In this document: piece after piece, positions 36,551 through 43,971 of the stretch
Numbering within the stretch: the stretch's first letter is position 1
Layout: each line of letters begins with the position of its first letter
Assembly (NCBI RefSeq): GCF_017876315.1
Contig: NZ_JAGINU010000001.1
Location: 4,092,001-4,156,000 of the forward strand
DNA: 64,000 nucleotides
Direction: 5' to 3'
DNA from: Pseudonocardia parietis
Lineage (GTDB): Bacteria > Actinomycetota > Actinomycetes > Mycobacteriales > Pseudonocardiaceae
The notes under the pieces: generated by a model
Told to the model about the DNA's origin: nothing
Seen by the model: the letters and a program-made list of their open reading frames with translations, nothing else
Database searches by the model: none
Made by a program: the position numbers and the translations under genes

Positions 36551-37090
36551 ATGACGGAACGTCCGATTGGCCCGATTGACGACGACCCGATCGGTGGTGG
36601 TGTCGCCACGGCCGAACGGGGCGCCCCGACCGGCATCCGGCGCTCGGATGCCGAGGAGTCGCTGTACTCGCTGGAGAAGCAGATCACCCTGCTCGTGCGG
36701 CGCACGATGGAGTCTGTGTGGGCCCACGGCTACGGCTCCGACGACGCCGTCGACCGCTACACCTACCCCGTCCTGATGCTGCTGGACGACGAGGGCGCGC
36801 TCTCCCTCACCGCGCTGACCGGCAAGCTCGGGGTCAGCAAGCCCACCGCCAGCCGCCAGGTGTCCCGGCTCTCCCGGGCCGGGCTGGTCGACGTCTCGCC
36901 GCACGAGCGCGATCCGCGCTCGGTCAGCGTCGCGCTCACCCCGGCCGGTCTGGCCGCCCGCGAGCAGGTCCGCGCCGCCCGGCTGGCCCCGCTGCGTGAC
37001 GTCATCGCGCACTGGCCGGACGCGGACCGGGAGTCCCTCGCCGGTCTGCTCGAGCGGTTCACCACCGACCTGGACCAGTACCTGCGCTGA
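36551..37090 (+). CDS. MarR-family regulator
   Basis: 179 residues. An acidic leader is followed by the winged helix: LYSLEKQITLLVRRTMESVW, LSLTALTGKLGVSKPTASRQ as the HTH, and the wing HERDPRSVSVALTPAG with Asp-x-Arg. ATG at 36551 is chosen. An in-frame ATG three codons earlier (36542) overlaps the probable -10 box. It has a perfect palindrome in its promoter. Its target is not evident, since the next gene, a kinase, starts 131 nt on. Confidence 0.85.
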   Translation: MTERPIGPIDDDPIGGGVATAERGAPTGIRRSDAEESLYSLEKQITLLVRRTMESVWAHGYGSDDAVDRYTYPVLMLLDDEGALSLTALTGKLGVSKPTASRQVSRLSRAGLVDVSPHERDPRSVSVALTPAGLAAREQVRAARLAPLRDVIAHWPDADRESLAGLLERFTTDLDQYLR

Positions 37091-37221
37091 ACGCCGCGTC
37101 CGGCCCGCCGGTCGCGCACGGTGCGCGCCACGGTCCGCCCACCGGGTGATGCCATAGTGGGGGGCCCGGGTGACGTGACGCGCCCGGGGACGCGAACCGG
37201 TGACAGGGGGTCGGTGCGGGC

Positions 37222-39324
37222 GTGGACGCGCTGGTGGCACTCGTCGCCGGGGCACTGAACGGCATCCGGGGTCTCGGGATCCCGGACGCCTGCCCCGGCG
37301 GCTGGGCATGGTCGGTCACCGCCCTGGGGGTGCTCGTCGGCCTGCTGCCGACCGCCGGTGCCGTGCTCGTCGCGCTGGTGCGCCGCCGGATCGGCTCGGG
37401 TTCGTCGTCCGGCTACAACGCCGCCGAGTCCGTGCTGCTCGGCGGTATCGGTCTGCTCGCGGCGGGCCTGCTGCCGCTCGCGGTGTTCGTCGGCGCCGGT
37501 GAGACGTTCGCGCTGGCCACCCAGGGTGCACCGGCCGTTCCCGGGCTGAGCGCCTCGGCCACCGACTCGATCCGGGTGACGACCTGCGACATCGTCGGCA
37601 CCCAGAGCAGCTACCTGGGCCGGGGCAGCGTCGCCGGTTCGATCGGCGGGGGCGACATCGTCACGTCGGTGACCGCGGTCGCCCTGCTCGGGATCGTGCC
37701 GCTGCTCGCCGTCATGCTGGTCGCCGTCCAGGCCCGCACCGCGCTGCGCCGCGGGCCGCGCTGGCCTGCCAAGTTCTTCTGGCTGTCGCTGTTCTCCCTG
37801 ATCGTCCTCACCGCGGCGGTGCCCGCCGGTACCGCCGAGCACCTCTGGGTGGGGATCCTCGGCGGCAGCCTGGTCGGCGTCCTGATCGTCCCGATGGTGC
37901 CCCCGCCGTCGCGGGACCGGATCGAGCGGATCCGGTCCGGACGGGACGCGCCGCGCGCCTCCCGGGCACTGCCCGCCGCGCCGCGTGCCGCCACGGGCTC
38001 GTCGCGGGCCGGGCGCGCGGCCGGCACCGGGGCAGCCCCGCAGAGCGCCGCCGGCGCCACCCCGAGCGTCGCGGAACGCCTCGCCGAGCGGTTCTCCCGG
38101 CGCGAGCCGGAACGGCCGGTCGAGCTCTCCGGGCGGACCGGTACCGGCGCGGGCCGGGGGCAGAGCGCCGGTCACGGCCCCGGCGCGGCGCCGGGCGCCG
38201 GTGCCGCACCGGTGGCGCAGGCCGCCCCGTACGCCGGGTTCCACGCGCCGCCCGGGCCGGGCGGACGGCCGCCGTCGGCCTACCAGGGCGGCCCGCCACC
38301 CGGCGCGATCCCGCCCGGGGGCCAGGGCAGGCCACCGACCGGTCCCGCCGCACACCCGGCGGCCGGGCCGCTGCGCCCGCACGGGCCGCCGTCCGGTGGG
38401 CCGTTCCCGCCTCCGGGACCGCCCCCGCGCAGACCGACGCTCGTCGCGCCGGTCCCCGGTGGCCCACCGCGCGCGCCGCGGTTCCGGTTGCTGAAGCGGC
38501 TCGGGGCCGGTGGCTTCGGCGGTGTCTGGCTGGCGCACGACGCCAAGCTCGGCCACACCGTCGCCGTCAAGTCCGCGCACGCCGCCGATGCGGAGACCGA
38601 GGAGCGGATCCGCCGCGAGGCCGCCGCGCTCGGGTCGATGCGCCACCCGTGCTGCGTGGAGATCTACGACCTGATACACGCCTCGGCCGACCCGGGCCTG
38701 CAGGGCATGGACGGTCTGGTCATCGTCATGCAGTACGTCGACGGCATGTCACTGGGCGAGCTCGTCGGCGAGCGCGGCCCGGTGGACGACATCTCCGCGG
38801 CCCGGATCTGGACCGGGATCGCCGGCGCGCTGGACACCGCGCACCGGGGCGGGGTGCTGCACCGCGACATCAAGCCGGGCAACATCGTCGTCGACCCGCA
38901 GGGACACCCGCACCTGATCGACTTCGGGATCGCCCGCAAGCAGGGCGACTCGACGCTGACCCAGACCGGGTACGTGCTCGGCACCCCGGACTACCTCGCC
39001 CCCGAGTCGGCGGCGGGCAAGCCGGCGTCACCGGCGTCGGACGGGTGGCAGCTCGCCGCCGCGGTGTCGTTCGCGCTGAGCGGGCACCCACCGCGCGGGG
39101 AGTCGAGCGACGCGGTCGCCGGGCTCCGCGCGGCCGCCGCCGGGGCGAAGCTGACCCACCTGCCCCACCGGACCGCGCACCTGTCGCTGCTGAAGCAGGC
39201 GCTGCGGACCGAGCCGCAGCGGCGCCCGGACCTGCGCGCCGTGCAGAACAAGCTGGACGGCTGGCTGCAGCGGCACGGCTACCGCGCCGACGGTCCGGTC
39301 ACGGCGATGTTCGATCGGCAGTGA
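37222..39324 (+). CDS. Ser/Thr protein kinase with N-terminal membrane domain
   Basis: 700 residues with an unusual order. Residues about 25-230 hold four to five membrane segments with a Ser/Thr-rich external loop. Residues 230-415 form a long Pro/Gly/Ala-rich linker. The kinase domain is C-terminal (about 418-690): glycine loop LGAGGFGGVW, VAVKS lysine near 450, HRDIKPGN near 548, DFG near 568, and LAPESAA in place of APE. Most actinobacterial PknB-type kinases have the kinase first and one membrane segment after it. The catalytic set is complete. GTG at 37222 was kept, and no ribosome site is strong. It ends within a tandem repeat. Confidence 0.88.
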   Translation: MDALVALVAGALNGIRGLGIPDACPGGWAWSVTALGVLVGLLPTAGAVLVALVRRRIGSGSSSGYNAAESVLLGGIGLLAAGLLPLAVFVGAGETFALATQGAPAVPGLSASATDSIRVTTCDIVGTQSSYLGRGSVAGSIGGGDIVTSVTAVALLGIVPLLAVMLVAVQARTALRRGPRWPAKFFWLSLFSLIVLTAAVPAGTAEHLWVGILGGSLVGVLIVPMVPPPSRDRIERIRSGRDAPRASRALPAAPRAATGSSRAGRAAGTGAAPQSAAGATPSVAERLAERFSRREPERPVELSGRTGTGAGRGQSAGHGPGAAPGAGAAPVAQAAPYAGFHAPPGPGGRPPSAYQGGPPPGAIPPGGQGRPPTGPAAHPAAGPLRPHGPPSGGPFPPPGPPPRRPTLVAPVPGGPPRAPRFRLLKRLGAGGFGGVWLAHDAKLGHTVAVKSAHAADAETEERIRREAAALGSMRHPCCVEIYDLIHASADPGLQGMDGLVIVMQYVDGMSLGELVGERGPVDDISAARIWTGIAGALDTAHRGGVLHRDIKPGNIVVDPQGHPHLIDFGIARKQGDSTLTQTGYVLGTPDYLAPESAAGKPASPASDGWQLAAAVSFALSGHPPRGESSDAVAGLRAAAAGAKLTHLPHRTAHLSLLKQALRTEPQRRPDLRAVQNKLDGWLQRHGYRADGPVTAMFDRQ

Positions 39325-39434
39325 CGCCGCGGCGTGCGACCGGCAATGACGCTGCGGGTTTCGACCGGCAGTGACGCTGCGGCGTTCGACCGGCGGTGAT
39401 AGCGCGGCGTGCGACCGGCGGTGATACGGCGGCT
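39310..39434. repeat. 25-bp tandem repeat spanning the kinase stop codon
   Basis: Five units of 25 bp (39310, 39335, 39360, 39385, 39410), consensus TTCGACCGGCAGTGACGCTG plus CGGCG. The first unit contains the kinase's last codons, Phe-Asp-Arg-Gln, and its TGA. The last reaches the stop of the convergent TSUP gene at 39434-39436. Units four and five have diverged most. Confidence 0.9.
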
Positions 39435-40171
39435 CAGAACCAGGCGTCGACGAACAGGTACCCGGCCAGGGCGAGCCCGGCGACGGCGATGCCGGTGCGC
39501 AGTGCCCGGGTCGGGAGCCGCCGGGCGACGACCGGGCCGAGCCTGCCACCGATGAGCAGGCCCAGCGCGAGTGCCGGGACGGCCGCCCAGGCGACCTGAC
39601 CGAGGAGTGCGAACCCGACGGCGGCGACCGTGTTGGCGGCCAGGGTCAGGACGTTCTTCAGGGCATTGGCCCGCAGCAGCGTCGCCCCCGGGAGCGAGGC
39701 GAGCAGTGCCAGCATCAGCACTCCGGCGGCGGCCCCGAAGTACCCGCCGTAGATCGCGATCCCGAACACGCCGAGGGCGACCGCCGGGCCGGGGCGCCGG
39801 GTCGCGGCCGGGCGCGGCGGGACGAGCAGCAGTACCGCGGCGGCGGCCACGAGGAACGGCACGATGCGCTCGAAGCCACCCTCGGGCGTCACCAGGAGGA
39901 GACCGGCGCCGGTGGCGCCACCGAGCAGCGCGGGGACCACCCAGCGTCGTACCTGGGGCCCGGCGCCGCGGAGCTCGGGGCGGGACCCGGAGACCGCGCC
40001 GGCCCCCAGGAACAGCATGCAGACCGTGTTGGTGACGTTCGCGGTCGTCGCCGGTAGCCCGACGGCCAGCAGCGCGGGATAGGAGAACAGCGACGCCAGG
40101 CCCGCGACCGCCCCGATCAGCCCGGCCCCGACCCCGGCCACGAACAGCAGCGCCAGCTCGGTCGCGGTCAC
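39434..40171 (-). CDS. TSUP/TauE-SafE family membrane transporter
   Basis: 245 residues with about eight membrane segments. LFVAGVGAGLIGAVAGLASLFSYPALLA contains the family's N-terminal repeat, and YGGYFGAAAGVLMLALLA the second-half counterpart, followed by NALKNVLTLAANT. Family members export or import sulfite, sulfoacetate, sulfonates or other organic anions. No sulfur gene is adjacent, so the substrate is open. GTG at 40171 is chosen over the longer frame because the membrane repeat begins just after it. Confidence 0.8.
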   Translation of the reverse strand: MTATELALLFVAGVGAGLIGAVAGLASLFSYPALLAVGLPATTANVTNTVCMLFLGAGAVSGSRPELRGAGPQVRRWVVPALLGGATGAGLLLVTPEGGFERIVPFLVAAAAVLLLVPPRPAATRRPGPAVALGVFGIAIYGGYFGAAAGVLMLALLASLPGATLLRANALKNVLTLAANTVAAVGFALLGQVAWAAVPALALGLLIGGRLGPVVARRLPTRALRTGIAVAGLALAGYLFVDAWF

Positions 40172-40489
40172 CGGGCGCGGCGAGGGAACGGCGGGTCGAA
40201 ACAGATGCGAGGACCCTACCCGGTCTCGGCCCGGTGTCGTGCGGACTGCGCGGAGGGCTCGCCACAACTCGGAAGGTCAGGAAGGGAGTCCGAACAGGAC
40301 CGTCCGAACCCGACGGTCGATACTCTCGGTGATCGACCGGATCCGGTGAGCATGATCCGAATTGGGCCGTTCGGGCCTGTGCGCCGAACGGTTTGGGATG
40401 CACTATCGACGCTGGAGTCCCGGTCACGACGCCGGCCCGTAACGGGCCCTGTGTGCCGCTCGGCTCCGTCTCGTCGAACCCTCGACGTG
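40172..40489. other. 318-bp gap with two strong dyads
   Basis: No gene is seen. The gap holds the two inverted repeats at 40314-40391 and GTCCGAAC repeated at 40288 and 40302. Confidence 0.6.
40314..40391 (+). promoter_or_regulatory. Two inverted repeats before the 84-residue gene
   Basis: CGGTCGAT (40314-40321) pairs with ATCGACCG (40332-40339) across 10 nt. CCGTTCGG (40367-40374) pairs with CCGAACGG (40384-40391) across 9 nt. Both are perfect 8-bp arms about 100-175 nt before ATG 40490. Operators or leader stems are possible. Confidence 0.45.
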
Positions 40490-40744
40490 ATGGCGAAGCT
40501 GGGGATCCGGGACTCGGTCGAGGACATCCTGATCACCTTGGACACCCAGTACCACGTGATCCGGCCGATCTCGTTGCGCGGGGAGGAGCAGCTGTTCTTC
40601 TACGTGGCGCTCAACCGGGCGCAGGCGAACCTGGCGATGGCCCGTCGTGACCTGCGGACGATCGTCGACCGGTTCTACGTCGGTGCACCCGATCCCACTC
40701 CCGTCACCGGCGTGCCCGGCCGGGAGCCCGCCGGCCGGCACTGA
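40490..40744 (+). CDS. Small conserved actinobacterial protein, function unknown
   Basis: 84 residues: MAKLGIRDSVEDILITLDTQ, then HVIRPISLRGEEQLFFYVAL and NRAQANLAMARRDLRTI. It is a mixed helix/strand protein with no membrane segment. I recall similar short proteins in Streptomyces (EDILI, QYHLIRPL, RANLAMAR) but not a function. A GTG sits one codon earlier. The next gene starts 34 nt on and may be in the same unit. Confidence 0.65.
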   Translation: MAKLGIRDSVEDILITLDTQYHVIRPISLRGEEQLFFYVALNRAQANLAMARRDLRTIVDRFYVGAPDPTPVTGVPGREPAGRH

Positions 40745-40778
40745 TCCGCCGGGCGTGAACCGGGTCTGGAGGCACGGG

Positions 40779-41450
40779 ATGCAAGCACGACCGGCCGGGA
40801 CGGGCCGAGGAACGTCCGGGGTGTCGGCGGCGCGCCTGGTGCGGTCGCTGCTCGCCCCGCGGTGGTGGCAGCGGCCGATCGGGCTGCGGGCCGGGGCGCT
40901 GGTCGATCCGTCGAGCGGGATGCTGATCGACGGGTTCTCCGACGGCCCGGTCGCCGTCGATCTGGAGCTGCTCGGTGCGGTGGCGCGGGCGGAGCTCGCC
41001 CGGCTGCAGGAGATCGACGACGCGGTCGACCGGCTGCGCGAGCAGTGGCGGACGCACGGTCGGGCCGACCCCGAGTGGGAGGTCGTGGCCGCGGCGACCC
41101 GCGCCCTGCTCGGGGTGGTCCGGCGCGTGGAGGGGGCGGAGCTGCGGCTGCTGGTCGATCCGGGGCAGGGGATCGTGGTGCGGGTGGTCCACGAGGGAGG
41201 ACGCCCGGTCGCGGTGCTGGAGGTCCTTCGTCCGGCGGCGGCCGGTCCCGCGATGTCCGGACTGCCCGCTCCGGCCGGCGGGAGCGACCGTCTCCGGCTC
41301 CCCACACCCCGTGGGCCGGGCCCGGTGGAGTCCACGACCACGCGGCCGCCGGGGGAGGCTCCCGGCCGGTTCCTGCGCTCGGACGTTGCCCGCGAGATCG
41401 CAGCCCGCCGCGAGGCCCTGCGAGGGCGCCCGGACGAGCCGCACGTGTGA
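40779..41450 (+). CDS. Hypothetical protein
   Basis: 223 residues, no family recognised. RLVRSLLAPRWWQRPIGLRA opens it. The middle, AVDRLREQWRTHGRADPEWE, then VVAAATRALLGVVRRVEGAE, looks helical and possibly coiled. The C-terminal third is Pro/Gly/Arg-rich and ends RGRPDEPHV inside the first unit of a tandem repeat. ATG at 40779 follows GGAGG. GC and codon use are like the neighbours. Confidence 0.6.
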   Translation: MQARPAGTGRGTSGVSAARLVRSLLAPRWWQRPIGLRAGALVDPSSGMLIDGFSDGPVAVDLELLGAVARAELARLQEIDDAVDRLREQWRTHGRADPEWEVVAAATRALLGVVRRVEGAELRLLVDPGQGIVVRVVHEGGRPVAVLEVLRPAAAGPAMSGLPAPAGGSDRLRLPTPRGPGPVESTTTRPPGEAPGRFLRSDVAREIAARREALRGRPDEPHV

Positions 41451-41551
41451 TCGGGGCCGCCCGGACGAGCCGCGCGCGTGATCGAGAGCGCCCGGACGAG
41501 CCGTACGCGTGATCGGGACCGCCCGGACGAGCCGCGCGCATGAGCACGGAG
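41428..41551. repeat. 31-bp tandem repeat spanning a stop codon
   Basis: Four units (41428, 41459, 41490, 41521), each starting GCCCGGACGAGCCG and most ending GTGATCGG-type. The first unit holds the last codons (Arg-Pro-Asp-Glu-Pro-His-Val) and the TGA of the gene at 40779. The last unit is degenerate at its end. Confidence 0.9.
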
Positions 41552-41594
41552 TCGTGGCGGTCCGGTGCCACGGACGGCACCGAACCGCCACGAC
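41551..41594. terminator. Long hairpin terminator between convergent genes
   Basis: An 11-bp outer stem (GTCGTGGCGGT with ACCGCCACGAC), one C-A mismatch and a 7-bp inner stem (CGGTGCC with GGCACCG) around the 6-nt loop ACGGAC. It lies between the gene ending at 41450 and the FMN reductase ending at 41652. Confidence 0.8.
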
Positions 41595-41622
41595 GCGCTG
41601 GTCACTGCCCGTCGCCCTCGAT

Positions 41623-41669
41623 GTCAATGGTTCATTGACGCCAGCTCATGGTCAACCAAACGACGACAT
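41623..41669. repeat. Palindrome-plus-28 motif, copy 1
   Basis: GTCAATG-GTT-CATTGAC at 41623-41639, then GTCAACCAAACGACGACA starting 28 nt after the palindrome start (41651). The second half overlaps the last codons of the FMN reductase gene. Copies 2 and 3 are at 56602 and 57492. Confidence 0.8.
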
Positions 41670-42263
41670 CTCACGCGCCGCCCGGGCGGCGCGCAGCGTG
41701 TGGCCCCACCAGACGAGCTGGTCGGTGAGCACGTGCGCCGCGGTCGCGGCGGCGCCGTCGTCGGCGAGGTTGCCGTCCGCGTCGAACAGCGCCCAGAACT
41801 CGTGCAGGCTCACGCCGTCGCGGACCGGCACGGCATGCAGCTCGACGAAGACCGTCCGCAGGTGCTCGACGGCGCGGATGCCGCCGGAGAGACCGCCGTA
41901 GCTGACGAACCCGACCGGCTTGGCGGCCCACTCGGTGTGGAACGCGTCGATCGCGGACTTCAGCCCGGCGGGGTAGGAGTGGTTGTACTCCGGCGTGACG
42001 ACGACGAACGCGTCGGCCGCGCCGAGGCGCCGGCGCAGGTTCTCGTCGGTGCGGTCGAGGCCGGGGGACAGGTCCGCCTCGGCCAGGTCCACGAGGTCGA
42101 CGACGACGTCGTCGCGCCCGTGGAGCTCCTCGGCGAACCAGCGGGCGACGGTCGGCCCGAACCGGCCGGTGCGGACGCTGCCGATGATCACAGCGGTCCG
42201 GATCGGGCCGGCGCGGCCGTCGTCCGGGTCCGCGGTCCTGATGGTGCTGGTGGAGGTGCTCAC
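41652..42263 (-). CDS. NADPH-dependent FMN reductase family protein
   Basis: 203 residues of flavodoxin-like fold. GSVRTGRFGPTVARWF is the FMN-phosphate loop, and TPEYNHSYPAGLKSAIDAF and SYGGLSGGIRAVEHLR are the family's other two FMN segments. It would reduce FMN or quinone-like compounds with NAD(P)H. GTG at 42263 follows AAGGAG. Its 3' end is written partly inside the repeated motif at 41651. It is 72 nt from the PucR gene's end, in the same direction. Confidence 0.87.
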   Translation of the reverse strand: MSTSTSTIRTADPDDGRAGPIRTAVIIGSVRTGRFGPTVARWFAEELHGRDDVVVDLVDLAEADLSPGLDRTDENLRRRLGAADAFVVVTPEYNHSYPAGLKSAIDAFHTEWAAKPVGFVSYGGLSGGIRAVEHLRTVFVELHAVPVRDGVSLHEFWALFDADGNLADDGAAATAAHVLTDQLVWWGHTLRAARAAREMSSFG

Positions 42264-42335
42264 CGTCGTGCTCCTTCGTGCCGGCGGGCGGCCTCTCCGC
42301 CCGCTCCACCGGGACGCTAGGAGCTGGAGCTGGCT

Positions 42336-43847
42336 TCAGGTCAAGGGCAAGCCCGGCCCCCGGTCGCGCGAGTGCAGTGCGAACCAGAGCTCGGCCCGGA
42401 CGCCCGGTGAGTCCAGGTCCCGCGCCAGCAGCCCCCCGACCTTCTCGATCCGCGCGCGCAGCGTGTGCCGGTGCACCCCGAGCCGGGTCGCGGCGGGGTC
42501 CCACTGACCGTGGTGGGCGAGCCACTCGCGCAGCGAGCCGACCAGATCGCCGCGGCGCTCGGTGTCGTGCCGGACCAGGGGAGCGAGCACGGACTCGGCG
42601 AACGCGGCGGCGTCCTCCGGGACCACCAGCGCGGACAGTCCGCTGCCCGCGAGGTCGGCGAACCGGAGCACCGCCCGGTCACGCCGCTCGGCGGCGTCGA
42701 GCGCCCGGCCTGCCTCGCGCAGTGCCCGGCCGAGACCGGCGACCGGCGCGGGGTCGGAGATGCCCGCACGGATGTCGCGGACCCGCCCGGCGAGCGCGAG
42801 CACCGGCTGCACCGCCTCGGCGCCCACGATCGCCGCCACCTGCCCGTCCAGCTCGGCGTGGAAGCCGACCGAGGCGCGCTCCAGGGCGTCCAGCAGCACG
42901 TCCTGGCGCCCGGCCGATCGCCCGCCCAGTGCGACGACCACCAGGTCGCCGTCCGGCAGCGGCCCCCAGGTGTCGGTGAGGACCTGCTCGGCCCCGCAAC
43001 CGGGCAGTGTGGCCAGCGCCCGCAGGACGGCGGTCCGCAACCGCTGCTCGGCGCGGCCCGCGGCGGCGCTGCGGGCGTGGGCGAGGGTCAGGACCGACAC
43101 CGCCGACCCGATCACCTGCCGGTCGACCGGGGTGAACTGCCGGTCCCGGCCGACGGCGAGGACGGCAGGCCCCACCAGCCGCACGGGCTGCAGGACGACC
43201 TGGCCTCCGCCGGTGGCGACGGTGACGCTGGAGGGACCGGGGTGCTCGCGGACCCGGGCGATCTCCGCGGCCAGCGCCGCGGCACGGCCGGAGGCCTGGC
43301 GTGGTGCGGCGTGCCGGACCCGGTCGTCGGCGTCGGAGATCAGGACCCACGCGTCGAGCCGCTCGGCGAGCCGGTCGAGGACGCGCCCGGTACCGGCGTC
43401 CCGGTCCTGCCCGAGCGCGGCCGCGGTCAGCGCCCGCTGCGCCTCGTCGGTGCGCACGACCTCGGCGAAGCGTTCCGCGGCCCGTGCCTCGGCGACCGCC
43501 CGGGCCAGCGCCAGGAAGGGTGTCCGTTCCGGTACCTCGATCAGCGGCAGCCCCTCCCGGGCGCAGGTGGCGGTGACGGCGGGCAGGCACTCGTCGTGAC
43601 CGAGGCCGGTGCCGAAGCCGAGGCCGGCCAGGCCGTGCCGGGCGAGCCGGGCGACGTAGCGGTCCGGGTCGGCGGAGGGACCGAGCCCGGTGGTCAGGAG
43701 CAGTTCGCCGCCGTCCAGATAGGGGGTGGGGTCGGGGAGCTCGCTGGAATGCACCCAGGAGATACGTCGATCCAGATCCGCGGAGGGACACGCCGCACGC
43801 AACCCGAGGTTGCGGGTCCTGCACAGATCGCGCAGCGTGAACGGCAC
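42336..43847 (-). CDS. PucR-family transcriptional regulator
   Basis: 503 residues. The N-terminal PucR sensory domain is about 1-120 (FTLRDLCRTRNLGLRAACPS, WVHSSELPDPTPYLDGGELLLTTG in part). A GGDEF-like middle part follows. The C-terminal PucR HTH (about 435-495) holds LREWLAHHGQWDPAATRLGV, HRHTLRARIEKV. PucR proteins activate purine or other nitrogen-source pathways. It is divergent from the molybdenum hydroxylase/Pxp operon, 124 nt away, and is its likely regulator. GTG at 43847 follows GGGGGC. Confidence 0.88.
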   Translation of the reverse strand: MPFTLRDLCRTRNLGLRAACPSADLDRRISWVHSSELPDPTPYLDGGELLLTTGLGPSADPDRYVARLARHGLAGLGFGTGLGHDECLPAVTATCAREGLPLIEVPERTPFLALARAVAEARAAERFAEVVRTDEAQRALTAAALGQDRDAGTGRVLDRLAERLDAWVLISDADDRVRHAAPRQASGRAAALAAEIARVREHPGPSSVTVATGGGQVVLQPVRLVGPAVLAVGRDRQFTPVDRQVIGSAVSVLTLAHARSAAAGRAEQRLRTAVLRALATLPGCGAEQVLTDTWGPLPDGDLVVVALGGRSAGRQDVLLDALERASVGFHAELDGQVAAIVGAEAVQPVLALAGRVRDIRAGISDPAPVAGLGRALREAGRALDAAERRDRAVLRFADLAGSGLSALVVPEDAAAFAESVLAPLVRHDTERRGDLVGSLREWLAHHGQWDPAATRLGVHRHTLRARIEKVGGLLARDLDSPGVRAELWFALHSRDRGPGLPLT

Positions 43848-43971
43848 GGAGCCCCCTGACAGATCGGAGTGTCGCCAACATCGAACTCGACGATCCGGAC
43901 ACTACCGCGGCCGGGTGTCGTCGATCACGCTGTCCGGCACGGATCCGGCATCGTCGAAGGGAAGTTCGAGC

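Noticed and set aside
39310..41551. The tandem arrays as CRISPR arrays
   Set aside because: Units follow one another directly without unique spacers, and no cas gene is present.
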